This document shows positions 38,780 through 47,238 of a stretch of DNA of 64,000 bases, piece after piece. Each line of letters starts with the position of its first letter. Positions within the stretch are counted from its first letter, which is position 1. The stretch is taken from assembly GCA_903918375.1 (NCBI GenBank), contig CAIXED010000038.1:1-64000 (forward strand). The letters run 5' to 3'. The DNA comes from an uncultured Pseudomonadota bacterium (GTDB taxonomy: Bacteria; Pseudomonadota; Gammaproteobacteria; Methylococcales; Methylomonadaceae). The notes beneath the pieces were generated by a model. That model was not told the origin of the DNA. It saw only the letters and a program-made list of their open reading frames with translations, and made no database searches. A program made the position numbers and the translations under genes.

Positions 38780-39580
38780 ATGAGTCAATCCATCACAAAA
38801 CTAATCAAACCGTGTTTATTCGCCATCTTGCTGGCGTTGCAAACAGTTAATGCTAATGCTTATGACGAGATTCAAGTCTATGACATGAGTATTAACGAAC
38901 CCGGTCAATTAGCTTTAGAGATGCACAGCAACTATGTCATCAATGGCCGTAAACAAGCGGCGTACGAAGGCGAGCTGCCACCTGATGGCATGTTGGCTTT
39001 CACTGGCGAATTTTCTTACGGTTTGACTCGACATATTGAGCTAGGTTTATACCTGCCGATGAGCATCAATCCATCAACCGGTGGCAGTTATGCGGATTAC
39101 GCCAAAGGCCGTATCAAGTTTATGCAAGCTGATAATCCTGAGTTTTTCTACGGCTTAAATATCGAAGTTGGCTTGGTGCCTAAGCGTTACTCACAACAGC
39201 CAGTTGGCATGGAAATACGCCCAATCATTGGTCATTACAGTGGCGATTGGCTGATTTCATTAAATCCCAACATGGAGCTAGATATAACCGGCCGTAGCCA
39301 AATGCCAGTCTTATCACCGGGCTTAAAAGTCACCCATCAAATCATGGATAACGTGCATTTTGGTGTCGAACATTACGCCGATTTTGGCGACCTTAACCGC
39401 TTTTCGCCAGGACGCGAACAAGGCCACACCACTTATCTAGTCACTGATGTATCTGTCGATAATTATCGCTTTCACGTCGGGGTAGGGCATGGCTGGACGC
39501 AATCATCGGACGCTTGGATGCTGAAATTCATTCTCGGTGGCATTCCTTTTGGCGAGTTGATCAATCCCAATCGCTGGTAA
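38780..39580 (+). CDS. Secreted protein with predicted outer-membrane beta-barrel character, unknown function
   Basis: 266 residues from the ATG at 38780, with AAAAGGTG upstream. Signal peptide ends near VNANA-YDE (residue 27). The rest has alternating aromatic/polar strands (FTGEFSYGLTRHIELGLYLP, HFGVEHYADFG, YRFHVGVGHGWT) as in outer-membrane beta-barrels, and ends in Trp, which is compatible with a BAM recognition C-terminus. I cannot name the family. The probable Fur box upstream and the SUF operon next to it suggest a role in iron limitation. Confidence 0.7.
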   Translation: MSQSITKLIKPCLFAILLALQTVNANAYDEIQVYDMSINEPGQLALEMHSNYVINGRKQAAYEGELPPDGMLAFTGEFSYGLTRHIELGLYLPMSINPSTGGSYADYAKGRIKFMQADNPEFFYGLNIEVGLVPKRYSQQPVGMEIRPIIGHYSGDWLISLNPNMELDITGRSQMPVLSPGLKVTHQIMDNVHFGVEHYADFGDLNRFSPGREQGHTTYLVTDVSVDNYRFHVGVGHGWTQSSDAWMLKFILGGIPFGELINPNRW

Positions 39581-39592
39581 AAACTACCTCTC

Positions 39593-39615
39593 AAGCCTAG
39601 CTAAAACTAGGCTTT
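39593..39615 (+). terminator. Hairpin after the beta-barrel gene
   Basis: AAGCCTAG (39593-39600) pairs perfectly with CTAGGCTT (39607-39614) around CTAAAA. Only three T follow, so this is a weak intrinsic terminator between the Fur-linked gene and the suf promoter. Confidence 0.5.
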
Positions 39616-39628
39616 AAAAACCTAGCGC

Positions 39629-39673
39629 TTTACTCGGTAATTAAATGGTACTAAAATGGTGCTCATTACCGAG
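39629..39673 (+). promoter_or_regulatory. Promoter and probable Rrf2/IscR-type operator of the suf operon
   Basis: -35 TTTACT (39629-39634), 17-base spacer, -10 TAAAAT (39652-39657). TACTAAAATGGTG (39649-39661) over the -10 box resembles the core of IscR type 1 sites (GACTRAAAYAGTC). In addition a perfect 9-base inverted repeat, CTCGGTAAT (39633-39641) and ATTACCGAG (39665-39673), flanks the -10 region, and its right arm runs into the GAGGGGA ribosome-binding site. Autoregulation by the adjacent Rrf2 gene is the natural inference. Confidence 0.6.
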
Positions 39674-39681
39674 GGGAGTTG

Positions 39682-40131
39682 ATGTTAAAACTGAGCAAAT
39701 TAACCGATTATGCGACTGTGATCTTGAGCTATATGGCGAAAGATAACGACCGCTTGCATGGCGCTTTCGAAATCGCCGAAGCCACCGGTATTGCTCAGCC
39801 CACCGCCAGCAAAATCCTAAAAATTCTGGTCAAAGCTCAAGTTCTGGCATCAACACGCGGTGCCAAAGGCGGCTACAGCTTAGCGAAAGCGCCTGACAGA
39901 ATTACCGTCGCCAGCGTCATCAGTGCCTTAGAAGGCCCGATTGCCCTCACCGAATGCAGCGTTTCTCACAAAGGTTGCGAACAAGCCAGCGGTTGCCGTA
40001 TCCAAGGCAACTGGCACGTTATCAATCAACGTGTTTCGCAAGCCCTCGAATCCGTCACCTTGGCTGATATGATTTTGCCCAGCAAACCGCCGCACGAAAT
40101 CACCATTCCCGTCAGTCGTTTATATCGTTAA
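39682..40131 (+). CDS. sufR: Rrf2-family SUF system regulator
   Basis: 149 residues from the ATG at 39682 with GAGGGGAG just upstream (an adjacent TTG is less likely). Rrf2 winged-helix start MLKLSKLTDYATVILSYMA, recognition helix TGIAQPTASKILKILVKA, and three Cys in the cluster-binding region (ECSVSHKGCEQASGC), as in IscR-type regulators. It belongs to the SUF-linked branch that senses Fe-S status. It lies 12 bases before sufB, so it is probably autoregulated and controls the operon. Confidence 0.9.
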   Translation: MLKLSKLTDYATVILSYMAKDNDRLHGAFEIAEATGIAQPTASKILKILVKAQVLASTRGAKGGYSLAKAPDRITVASVISALEGPIALTECSVSHKGCEQASGCRIQGNWHVINQRVSQALESVTLADMILPSKPPHEITIPVSRLYR

Positions 40132-40143
40132 TCGTTTAGGCCT

Positions 40144-41592
40144 ATGTCAAACAGCGCACAAGAAATCGAAAATCTCATCAGCCAAGAATACAAACAAGGC
40201 TTTGTCACCGAACTGGAAGTAGACACCTTTCCACCCGGTTTGGATGAAGACGTGATTCGTCGCTTATCTAAAGTCAAAAACGAGCCAGAATTCATGCTCG
40301 AATACCGACTAAAAGCCTTTCGCCATTGGCAAACCATGCCATCGCCAGATTGGGCACAGCTTAATATCGAGCCGATTGACTACCAAGCGATTAGCTACTA
40401 TTCAGCACCAAAATCGAAAAAAGACGGCCCAAAAAGCCTTGATGAAGTCGATCCAGAATTATTGGATACCTATAAAAAGCTCGGTATTCCTTTAGATGAA
40501 CAAGAACGCCTCGCCGGTATCGCCGTTGACGCGGTATTTGACAGCGTATCGGTTGCCACCACCTTTAAAGGCAAACTCAAAGACGCTGGCGTGATTTTCT
40601 GCCCTATGTCAGAAGCGCTCAACGAATACCCCGAATTGGTTAAACAATACCTAGGCTCAGTGGTGCCGGTCGGTGATAACTTTTTCGCCGCGCTTAATTC
40701 AGCCGTATTTACCGACGGCTCATTCGTTTACATCCCCAAAGGTGTGCGCTGCCCGATGGAATTATCGACCTACTTCCGCATTAACGCCGCCAATACCGGA
40801 CAATTTGAGCGCACCCTGATTATTGCCGACGAAGGCTCGCATGTTTCCTATTTAGAAGGCTGCACCGCGCCCATGCGTGACGAAAACCAGCTTCATGCTG
40901 CGGTGGTTGAATTAGTCGCTTTAGACAATGCCACCATTAAATACTCTACCGTGCAAAACTGGTATCCCGGTGACAAAGACGGCGTGGGCGGGATTTACAA
41001 CTTCGTCACCAAACGTGCCGAATGTCGTGGTCATAATTCCAAAGTTTCATGGACCCAAGTTGAAACCGGCTCAGCGATTACTTGGAAATATCCAAGTTGC
41101 GTGTTGTTAGGCGATAACTCTATCGGTGAATTCTATTCGGTTGCCCTAACCAACAACCTGCAACAAGCCGACACCGGCACCAAAATGATCCACATCGGCA
41201 AAAATACCCGCAGCACCATCGTTTCAAAAGGTATCTCCGCCGGTCGCGCCCAAAACACCTATCGCGGCTTGGTCAAAGTGGCCAAATCCGCCGAAAACGC
41301 CCGCAACCACACCCAATGCGACTCTTTATTAGTCGGTGATAAATGCGGCGCACATACCTTTCCTTATGTCGAAGTCAAACAACCTTCCGCACAAATCGAA
41401 CACGAAGCCACCACCTCGAAAATCAGCGAAGACCAATTATTCTTCTGCCAACAACGCGGCTTGTCTGCCGAAGATGCGGTATCGATGATCGTCAATGGCT
41501 TTTGTAAGGAAGTATTTAAAGAGTTACCGATGGAGTTCGCGGTAGAAGCGCAGGCGTTGTTGGGGATTAGTTTGGAAGGGTCGGTTGGTTAA
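40144..41592 (+). CDS. sufB: Fe-S cluster scaffold protein SufB
   Basis: 482 residues, the usual length. Motifs include [73 protein letters not shown], and [20 protein letters not shown] with the conserved Cys. SufBC2D assembles Fe-S clusters. The gene is separated from sufC by a two-gene islet in the same direction, so the operon is physically interrupted but not obviously transcriptionally split. Confidence 0.97.
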   Translation: MSNSAQEIENLISQEYKQGFVTELEVDTFPPGLDEDVIRRLSKVKNEPEFMLEYRLKAFRHWQTMPSPDWAQLNIEPIDYQAISYYSAPKSKKDGPKSLDEVDPELLDTYKKLGIPLDEQERLAGIAVDAVFDSVSVATTFKGKLKDAGVIFCPMSEALNEYPELVKQYLGSVVPVGDNFFAALNSAVFTDGSFVYIPKGVRCPMELSTYFRINAANTGQFERTLIIADEGSHVSYLEGCTAPMRDENQLHAAVVELVALDNATIKYSTVQNWYPGDKDGVGGIYNFVTKRAECRGHNSKVSWTQVETGSAITWKYPSCVLLGDNSIGEFYSVALTNNLQQADTGTKMIHIGKNTRSTIVSKGISAGRAQNTYRGLVKVAKSAENARNHTQCDSLLVGDKCGAHTFPYVEVKQPSAQIEHEATTSKISEDQLFFCQQRGLSAEDAVSMIVNGFCKEVFKELPMEFAVEAQALLGISLEGSVG

Positions 41593-41604
41593 TAATCGAC
41601 TACG

Positions 41605-41838
41605 ATGGAAAACAAGCTATTTTTACGGGATATAGATAAACAACGGCTTTTGAAACTATTAGCGGATTATTTACCCGAAGTTAACGCTTGGGCTTATGGT
41701 TCGCGAGTGAATGGACAAGCACACGATACCAGTGACTCAAATATTCCGATTTTGGTGGAAGCTAGAGATTGGGCGCGATTGCCGGAGTCTTTTTATCAAG
41801 AAATATTGCGGAATTATGTTGATTTGAAAGGGTTATGA
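41605..41838 (+). CDS. Internally deleted MNT-type nucleotidyltransferase domain protein
   Basis: 77 residues, 12 bases after sufB. The N-terminal half matches minimal nucleotidyltransferases: RLLKLLADYLPEVNAWAYGSRVNG, then DTSD (GS at 32-33, D44). Intact members continue SDLDL and have about 30 more residues before a segment like LPILVEVRDWARLPESF. Here SD is followed directly by SNIPILVEARDWARLPESF and then EILRNYV. This suggests an in-frame deletion of the catalytic second Asp and about 30 residues. The product is probably inactive as a transferase but retains the C-terminal part. It overlaps the next gene as ATGA. Confidence 0.7.
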   Translation: MENKLFLRDIDKQRLLKLLADYLPEVNAWAYGSRVNGQAHDTSDSNIPILVEARDWARLPESFYQEILRNYVDLKGL

Positions 41839-42776
41839 AAGAAAATAATTCAGAAGAAGTTTTTCATTACACAACGAATGCAGGTTTATTAGGGATACTT
41901 GATAGTCAGTGTTTATGGGCTACGCATTATAAATTTTTAAATGATACATCTGAGTTATCTTTGTTTAAAGATAAGCTTGTTTCGTTTTTATTGGAAAAGG
42001 CTTTAGATGATGATGATTATGTTGATGGTGTTTTAAAGAGTTTGGAAGGGTATCATGATTTGCCAAGTGATCCTTTTTTGAAAGAACAAGTTGCACATAA
42101 TAATTTGGTTTCTAAAGTAAAGTATTTGGTTGAATATCTATCTACTGATTTGCCTAATTTATTAAAGCTTGAGGTTTATTTGGCTTCTTTTTCTATCGTT
42201 AATAGAAAAGATTATGAGTATGAAAATGGGCTTTTGAGTCAATGGCGAGGATATTCTCAAGATGGTGGTTATGCGATTGTTTTCGATAAGAGAAAGCTTG
42301 TTAATTTGATAGATATTGAAGTTAAACAAGAGAAGGAGACGATAATCCCTATTTTCGGTAATGTTCTTTATAGTAATGAAGATTTTAAAGAATTTTTTTC
42401 TGAACAATTATCTATTATTTATGATTTTTTAATCAAATTCGATGATAAAGATAAAAAAATAAAACCCGGTAATGTGTTTAAAGCATTTACTGAATGTTCG
42501 ATTTTATATAAACATCAAGGGTTCCTCGAGGAAAACGAATTTAGAATTGGAATTATACTTACTGGCTCGTCAGAAAAAGAACGTAAATTTAGAAGTCAAG
42601 CTGGTAATAATAGGCCATATATAGAGTTATTTAAAATTTTAGGAAAAGCTTTGCCAATCAATAGAATTATTGTTGGCCCACACAGGCATTCAGATACTTG
42701 TGCTGAGGAGCTGCGAATTAGGCTTCGGAAAACAAATATTAGTATATCAATATCAGAAACCCCATTTATTTCATAG
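41835..42776 (+). CDS. DUF2971 family protein
   Basis: 313 residues. The DUF2971 pattern is clear: FHYTTNAGLLGILDSQCLWATHY with H11-Y12-T13, then FLNDTSEL; later SQWRGYSQDGGYAIVFD near residues 138-154, and a C-terminal KHQGFLEENEFRIGI. DUF2971 has no established function; the H-Y-T...IL..LWA opening recalls ADP-ribosyltransferase-like folds, which is inference only. The gene is much more AT-rich than its sufB and sufC neighbours, overlaps the truncated nucleotidyltransferase gene by four bases, and ends 24 bases before sufC. It looks like an inserted accessory pair using the suf promoter. Confidence 0.8.
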   Translation: MKENNSEEVFHYTTNAGLLGILDSQCLWATHYKFLNDTSELSLFKDKLVSFLLEKALDDDDYVDGVLKSLEGYHDLPSDPFLKEQVAHNNLVSKVKYLVEYLSTDLPNLLKLEVYLASFSIVNRKDYEYENGLLSQWRGYSQDGGYAIVFDKRKLVNLIDIEVKQEKETIIPIFGNVLYSNEDFKEFFSEQLSIIYDFLIKFDDKDKKIKPGNVFKAFTECSILYKHQGFLEENEFRIGIILTGSSEKERKFRSQAGNNRPYIELFKILGKALPINRIIVGPHRHSDTCAEELRIRLRKTNISISISETPFIS

Positions 42777-42800
42777 ATATAAGATTTAGGTAAAGACAAA

Positions 42801-43547
42801 ATGCTTAGCATAAAAAACCTCCACGCCTCAGTAGGCGATAAACCCATCCTTAAAGGCTTAACCCTCGACATCGCGCCGGGCGAAGTCCATGCCATCATGG
42901 GCCCTAACGGTGCTGGCAAAAGCACTTTGTCGCATGTGCTTTCCGGTAAATCGGGTTATACCGTCACCGAAGGTAGTGTGACTTATAACGGTAAAGACTT
43001 ATTGGAAATGGCTCCAGAAATTCGCGCTCGTGAAGGGGTGTTTTTGGCCTTCCAATATCCGGTCGAAATTCCAGGGGTCAGCAATATCTATTTGCTAAAA
43101 GCCGCGCTGAATGCGATGCGTAAACATAAAGGTTTGCCAGAAGTCGATGCGATGGACTTTTTAACTTTGGTTAAAGACAAAGTGAAACTGTTACAGATGG
43201 ATGAAAAATTCCTCTATCGCGCGGTGAACGAAGGCTTTTCCGGTGGTGAGAAAAAGCGTAACGAGATTTTGCAAGCGGCGGTGTTGGAGCCGAATTTGTG
43301 CATTTTGGATGAAACCGATTCCGGCTTGGATATTGATGCTTTGCGGATTGTTTCGGAAGGGGTGAATTCTTTGCGTGCGGCTAATCGTTCATTTTTAATG
43401 ATTACCCATTATCAACGCCTGTTGGATTACATCAAACCGGATGTGGTGCATGTGTTGGCCGATGGGCGAATTGTTAAATCCGGTGGCCCTGAGCTGGCTT
43501 TGGAGCTGGAAGAAAAAGGTTATAGCTGGGTAGAAGGACAAGTGTGA
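42801..43547 (+). CDS. sufC: Fe-S assembly ATPase SufC
   Basis: 248 residues. ABC ATPase with Walker [17 protein letters not shown] near residues 34-49, signature [13 protein letters not shown], and Walker [15 protein letters not shown]. SufC is the energy-coupling subunit of SufBCD. Its stop overlaps the sufD start. Confidence 0.97.
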   Translation: MLSIKNLHASVGDKPILKGLTLDIAPGEVHAIMGPNGAGKSTLSHVLSGKSGYTVTEGSVTYNGKDLLEMAPEIRAREGVFLAFQYPVEIPGVSNIYLLKAALNAMRKHKGLPEVDAMDFLTLVKDKVKLLQMDEKFLYRAVNEGFSGGEKKRNEILQAAVLEPNLCILDETDSGLDIDALRIVSEGVNSLRAANRSFLMITHYQRLLDYIKPDVVHVLADGRIVKSGGPELALELEEKGYSWVEGQV

Positions 43548-44836
43548 TGAGTAACGATGCCTATTTAGCGGCTTATCCGGCGCTGGCAGAACGCTTGCCA
43601 GGACAAGACTTGGCTTGGTTACAGCAGTTTAGACAATCGGGCTTACAGGCGTTTGCCGCTCACGGTTTTCCGACTTTGCGCGATGAAGAATGGCGTTACA
43701 CCAATCTGGCGGCGTTAAGCAAAACCCAGTTCGCCCCGACTGCGCTACAAACCGCCGCCGATGATTTATTGGCAGAATACCGTGTGGCTGATGCCGCGTT
43801 GTTGGTCTTGGTTAATGGTCATTTTGTACCGGCTTTATCGGATTTGGCTGATTTACCGGCTGGCGTGACGGTGCTAAGTTTGGCGCAGGCTTTGCAACAG
43901 CAAGCGGCTAAAGTCGCTGATTATTTGGGCAAAGCGGTTGCTGAAACTGAGCATAGTTTGGTGGCGTTTAATAATGCTTGGTTTGCGGATGGTTTGTGGC
44001 TGGAAGTGGCGGCTAAGCAAGTATTGAGCAAGCCTTTGCAGATTTTGCATTTAGTGACTGAATCGACAGCACTGGCGGCGACTCGGCAGTTGGTGGTGGT
44101 TAATCAACAAGCCGAAGCGGAAATTATCGAAACTTTCGTTGGCAATGTGGATAGCTATTTTACTGCTTGTGTGAATGAATGTTTTGTTGAGCAAAACGCT
44201 GGTTTAACTTGGTACAAGCTGCAAGCCGAAGCCAGCAAAGCCCAGCATTTTGGCGGCACTTATGCCAAACAAGCCCGTGATAGTCGGTTCAGCCATCACA
44301 ATTTTGCCTTTGGCAGTTTGCTGGCGCGTAGTGATGTTCACAGCGATTTAGATATTGCTTCTGAATGCAGTTTGAATGGTTTGTATCTGGCCGCGCAACG
44401 TCAACATATCGATAATCACACCCGAATTAATCACTTAAAACCGCATGGCATTAGTCGTGAGTTTTATAAAGGTGTGTTGGACCAAAAAGCGCGGGCGGTG
44501 TTTCAAGGTCGGGTTGTGGTGGCTGAAGATGCCCAGAAAACCGATTCGGAAATGAATAACCGCAATTTGTTGTTATCCAGCGATGCCGAAATTGATACCA
44601 AGCCGCAGCTGGAAATTTATGCCGATGACGTTAAATGTTCGCACGGGGTCACAGTAGGGCAGTTGGAAGAAAAATCACTGTTTTATCTGCAATCGCGCGG
44701 CATTGATGAGGAAGCGGCAAGGCATGTGCTGACCTTTGCTTTTGCTAATGAAATGGTCGATAAAGTCGAAAACTCGTCTTTAAAAGCCTTGTTGTTAAAG
44801 CAGTTGTTGGCGCGGTTTTCGGGGATAGAGTTTTAG
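43547..44836 (+). CDS. sufD: Fe-S cluster assembly protein SufD
   Basis: 429 residues from the ATG at 43547, which shares a base with the sufC stop; a GTG just before is possible. Conserved C-terminal region DNHTRINHLKPHGISREFYKG, QGRVVVAEDAQKTDSEMNN, and the ending IYADDVKCSHGVTVGQLEE with the SufD His. SufD pairs with SufB. A palindromic repeat follows about 15 bases downstream. Confidence 0.96.
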   Translation: MSNDAYLAAYPALAERLPGQDLAWLQQFRQSGLQAFAAHGFPTLRDEEWRYTNLAALSKTQFAPTALQTAADDLLAEYRVADAALLVLVNGHFVPALSDLADLPAGVTVLSLAQALQQQAAKVADYLGKAVAETEHSLVAFNNAWFADGLWLEVAAKQVLSKPLQILHLVTESTALAATRQLVVVNQQAEAEIIETFVGNVDSYFTACVNECFVEQNAGLTWYKLQAEASKAQHFGGTYAKQARDSRFSHHNFAFGSLLARSDVHSDLDIASECSLNGLYLAAQRQHIDNHTRINHLKPHGISREFYKGVLDQKARAVFQGRVVVAEDAQKTDSEMNNRNLLLSSDAEIDTKPQLEIYADDVKCSHGVTVGQLEEKSLFYLQSRGIDEEAARHVLTFAFANEMVDKVENSSLKALLLKQLLARFSGIEF

Positions 44837-44849
44837 GCTTTGGGCTTGA

Positions 44850-44898
44850 GGATTTTGCCGTTCGTCCTGAGCTTGTCGAAGGATGAATGGCAAAATCC
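44850..44898. repeat. Dispersed palindromic repeat
   Basis: GGATTTTGCC (44850-44859) pairs with GGCAAAATCC (44889-44898), and the pairing continues inward (TTCGTCCT with AGGATGAA), giving a stem of about 19 pairs with two G-T pairs. The inner TCCTGAGCTTGTCGAAGGA is a palindromic intergenic repeat found in many proteobacterial genomes. It lies between sufD and the convergent uma2 gene and may also act as a terminator-like hairpin for both. Confidence 0.75.
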
Positions 44899-44906
44899 GG
44901 TTTGAT

Positions 44907-45473
44907 TCAACGACCCAAAATCGATTCAACCGCCACCTCAATCGCCGGCAAAGCCAGTAAATTAAGTTGATCGGTTTTGCCGAGTACGGTTTTATCCAGA
45001 TAATCACCATTGTCTGGTTGGCGGTAAACCTCAAGGCAATGGTCGATGAGATTAACAATCCAATATTCGGGGATTTGGTGATTGGCGTAGAGTCTAAGTT
45101 TTTGGCCGCGATCAAAGCGTAAAGTGCTGTCGGATACTTCGATTAATAAAAACACATCGGCAGCTTTGGGATGATGGGTCGTGTAAAAATCGGGGTCAGG
45201 GCGTAGCACCATCAAATCCGGTTCGGGTTCTGATAAATCACCGAGTTGTACAGGATTTTGAGCGTTGATCACCGCTTGGTTTGCCAATAATGGCGTCAGC
45301 GCATGAATGAGGCGATCGATATGTCCAGAATGATTAAATCCAATCGGTGCCATAGTGAGAATTTCTCCTTCGATGAGTTCCAGATGGCTTTCAGGTGGAA
45401 AAATGCCCGCTTCGCCCATGCGATGCCATTCCGCTAGGTCGGTCAGGTGTTTTTGAGGAAAGACAGCAACCAT
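44907..45473 (-). CDS. Uma2 family endonuclease-like protein
   Basis: 188 residues. Uma2/DUF820 domain: HLELIEGEILTMAPIG near residues 30-45, the PD-(D/E)xK-type motifs EPDLMVL and FLLIEVSDSTLRFDRGQKLRLYA near residues 110-130, and EYWIVNLIDHCLEVY. The family is very widespread in cyanobacteria and many gammaproteobacteria and is of unknown biological role. It is inserted on the minus strand between sufD and sufS, so the operon continues past an antisense gene. Confidence 0.88.
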   Translation of the reverse strand: MVAVFPQKHLTDLAEWHRMGEAGIFPPESHLELIEGEILTMAPIGFNHSGHIDRLIHALTPLLANQAVINAQNPVQLGDLSEPEPDLMVLRPDPDFYTTHHPKAADVFLLIEVSDSTLRFDRGQKLRLYANHQIPEYWIVNLIDHCLEVYRQPDNGDYLDKTVLGKTDQLNLLALPAIEVAVESILGR

Positions 45474-45554
45474 TTTTTTAGTCCCAACAAGTATTGATAA
45501 ACAGATTTTAATTGGCAGCCTTTATAAAGGCAACGAACATAACCTTAGTACATT

Positions 45555-46778
45555 ATGACTACATTTCCAGTTGAACAAATCCGCGCTGATTTTCCAATTT
45601 TGCAAGAAAAAATCCGCAATAAGCCTTTGGTTTATTTAGATAATGCCGCCAGCTGCCAAAAACCACAGGCAGTGATTGATAGCATTGTCCACACTTACAG
45701 TCATGAATACGCCAATATCCATCGTGGTGTGCATACCCTTAGCGTCAAAGCCACCGACCGTTTTGAAGGGGCGAGGGAAAAGGTAAGAGCGTTTATCAAT
45801 GCTGCCAGCACTAAAGAAATTATTTTTGTGCGTGGTGCCACGGAAGCCATTAATTTAGTCGCACAAAGTTTTGGCAAATCGCAATTACAAGCCGGTGATG
45901 AAATTGTGATTAGCGCGATGGAGCATCACGCCAATATCGTGCCTTGGCAAATGCTCTGCCAACAAATCGGTACTGTACTGAAAGTAGTGCCGATCAATCA
46001 GCAAGGCGAGTTGTTGTTTGATGAATATCTCAACTTACTGACCGACAAAACCAAGCTGGTGGCGATTACCCATATGTCCAACGCCTTGGGCACTATCAAT
46101 CCCGTCAAACAAATTGTCGAAGCCGCGCACAGCAAAAATATTCCAGTGTTATTGGATGGTGCTCAAGCGATTCCGCACATGGCGGTCGATGTTCAAGATT
46201 TGGATTGTGATTTTTACGTGTTTTCCGGTCACAAACTCTATGGACCATCTGGCACCGGCGTTTTGTATGGCAAACAAGCCTTATTGGAAGCGATGCCGCC
46301 GTATCAAGGCGGTGGCGATATGATTCGCAAAGTGACCTTTACCGAAACTGAATATGCCGGTTTGCCGCATAAATTTGAAGCCGGCACACCAGCGATTGCC
46401 GAAATTATTGGCTTAGGCGCAGCGATTGATTATTTGAATCAATTTGGCATGGCGGCGATTTCTGCTTATGAAGCCGAATTATTAGCCTATGCCACCGAGC
46501 AAGCCCAGCAAATCAAAGGTTTGAACATCATTGGCCAAGCCGCAGAAAAAGGCGGGATTTTGTCATTCACTTTAGATCGAATTCACCCGCACGATATTGG
46601 CACCATGCTGGATAGTTTAGGGATTGCGATTCGTGCCGGACACCATTGCGCGATGCCGGTGATGGACTTTTACGGCGTGCCTGCCACAGCGCGCGCCTCG
46701 TTTGCCATGTACAATACTCGCCAAGAAATCGATGTGTTGATGCAAGGCATCAAATCCTTAATAGAGGTGTTTGGCTAA
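45555..46778 (+). CDS. sufS: Cysteine desulfurase SufS
   Basis: 407 residues. Class V aminotransferase fold: NAASCQKPQAVIDSI near residue 30, HHANIVPWQ near residue 122, PLP lysine in FSGHKLYGPSGTGVLYG, and the sulfur-accepting Cys in IRAGHHCAMPVM near residue 364. It removes sulfur from cysteine for Fe-S clusters. Its stop overlaps the sufU ATG (TAATG). Confidence 0.96.
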   Translation: MTTFPVEQIRADFPILQEKIRNKPLVYLDNAASCQKPQAVIDSIVHTYSHEYANIHRGVHTLSVKATDRFEGAREKVRAFINAASTKEIIFVRGATEAINLVAQSFGKSQLQAGDEIVISAMEHHANIVPWQMLCQQIGTVLKVVPINQQGELLFDEYLNLLTDKTKLVAITHMSNALGTINPVKQIVEAAHSKNIPVLLDGAQAIPHMAVDVQDLDCDFYVFSGHKLYGPSGTGVLYGKQALLEAMPPYQGGGDMIRKVTFTETEYAGLPHKFEAGTPAIAEIIGLGAAIDYLNQFGMAAISAYEAELLAYATEQAQQIKGLNIIGQAAEKGGILSFTLDRIHPHDIGTMLDSLGIAIRAGHHCAMPVMDFYGVPATARASFAMYNTRQEIDVLMQGIKSLIEVFG

Positions 46779-47230
46779 TGTTTGATGATTTACGCGATCT
46801 ATATCAAGAAGTGATATTCGATCACAACCGCAATCCCCGTAACTTTCGCGTCATGGACGATGCCAATCGTCAGGTCGAAGGTTTTAATCCTTTATGCGGC
46901 GACCGCTTAACTTTGTTTTTGAAAATCGAAGATGGCGTGATTAACGATGCCAGTTTTCAAGGCCAAGGTTGTGCAATTTCGACTGCTTCTGTGTCGTTGA
47001 TGACTGAAATTATCAAAGGCAAAACCGAAGCCGAAGCGGAAACTTTATTTACCCAATTCCACGAAATGACGACCGGTAAATCGGAAGACATTCAGCTGGA
47101 AGCGATTGGTAAATTAGCGGTATTAGCTGGGGTTCGTGAATATCCAGCCCGTGTTAAATGTGCGACTTTAGCTTGGCATACCTTGGACGCGGCGCTGAAA
47201 AATCAAGCGCAATCAATTTCGACTGAATAA
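46778..47230 (+). CDS. sufU: Fe-S scaffold/sulfur-transfer protein SufU
   Basis: 150 residues from the ATG at 46778, overlapping the sufS stop; a longer open frame upstream lies within sufS in another frame and is not the start. Motifs LYQEVIFDHNRNPRNF, FNPLCGDRLTLFLKI, GQGCAISTASVSLMTE and VKCATLAWHTL give the three Cys of the SufU/IscU fold. SufU accepts sulfur from SufS. Confidence 0.95.
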   Translation: MFDDLRDLYQEVIFDHNRNPRNFRVMDDANRQVEGFNPLCGDRLTLFLKIEDGVINDASFQGQGCAISTASVSLMTEIIKGKTEAEAETLFTQFHEMTTGKSEDIQLEAIGKLAVLAGVREYPARVKCATLAWHTLDAALKNQAQSISTE

Positions 47231-47238
47231 CTCCCTGC

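Noticed and set aside
46646-46777. Long N-terminal extension of sufU
   Set aside because: The open frame lies inside sufS in another frame. The conserved protein begins at the ATG at 46778 overlapping the sufS stop.
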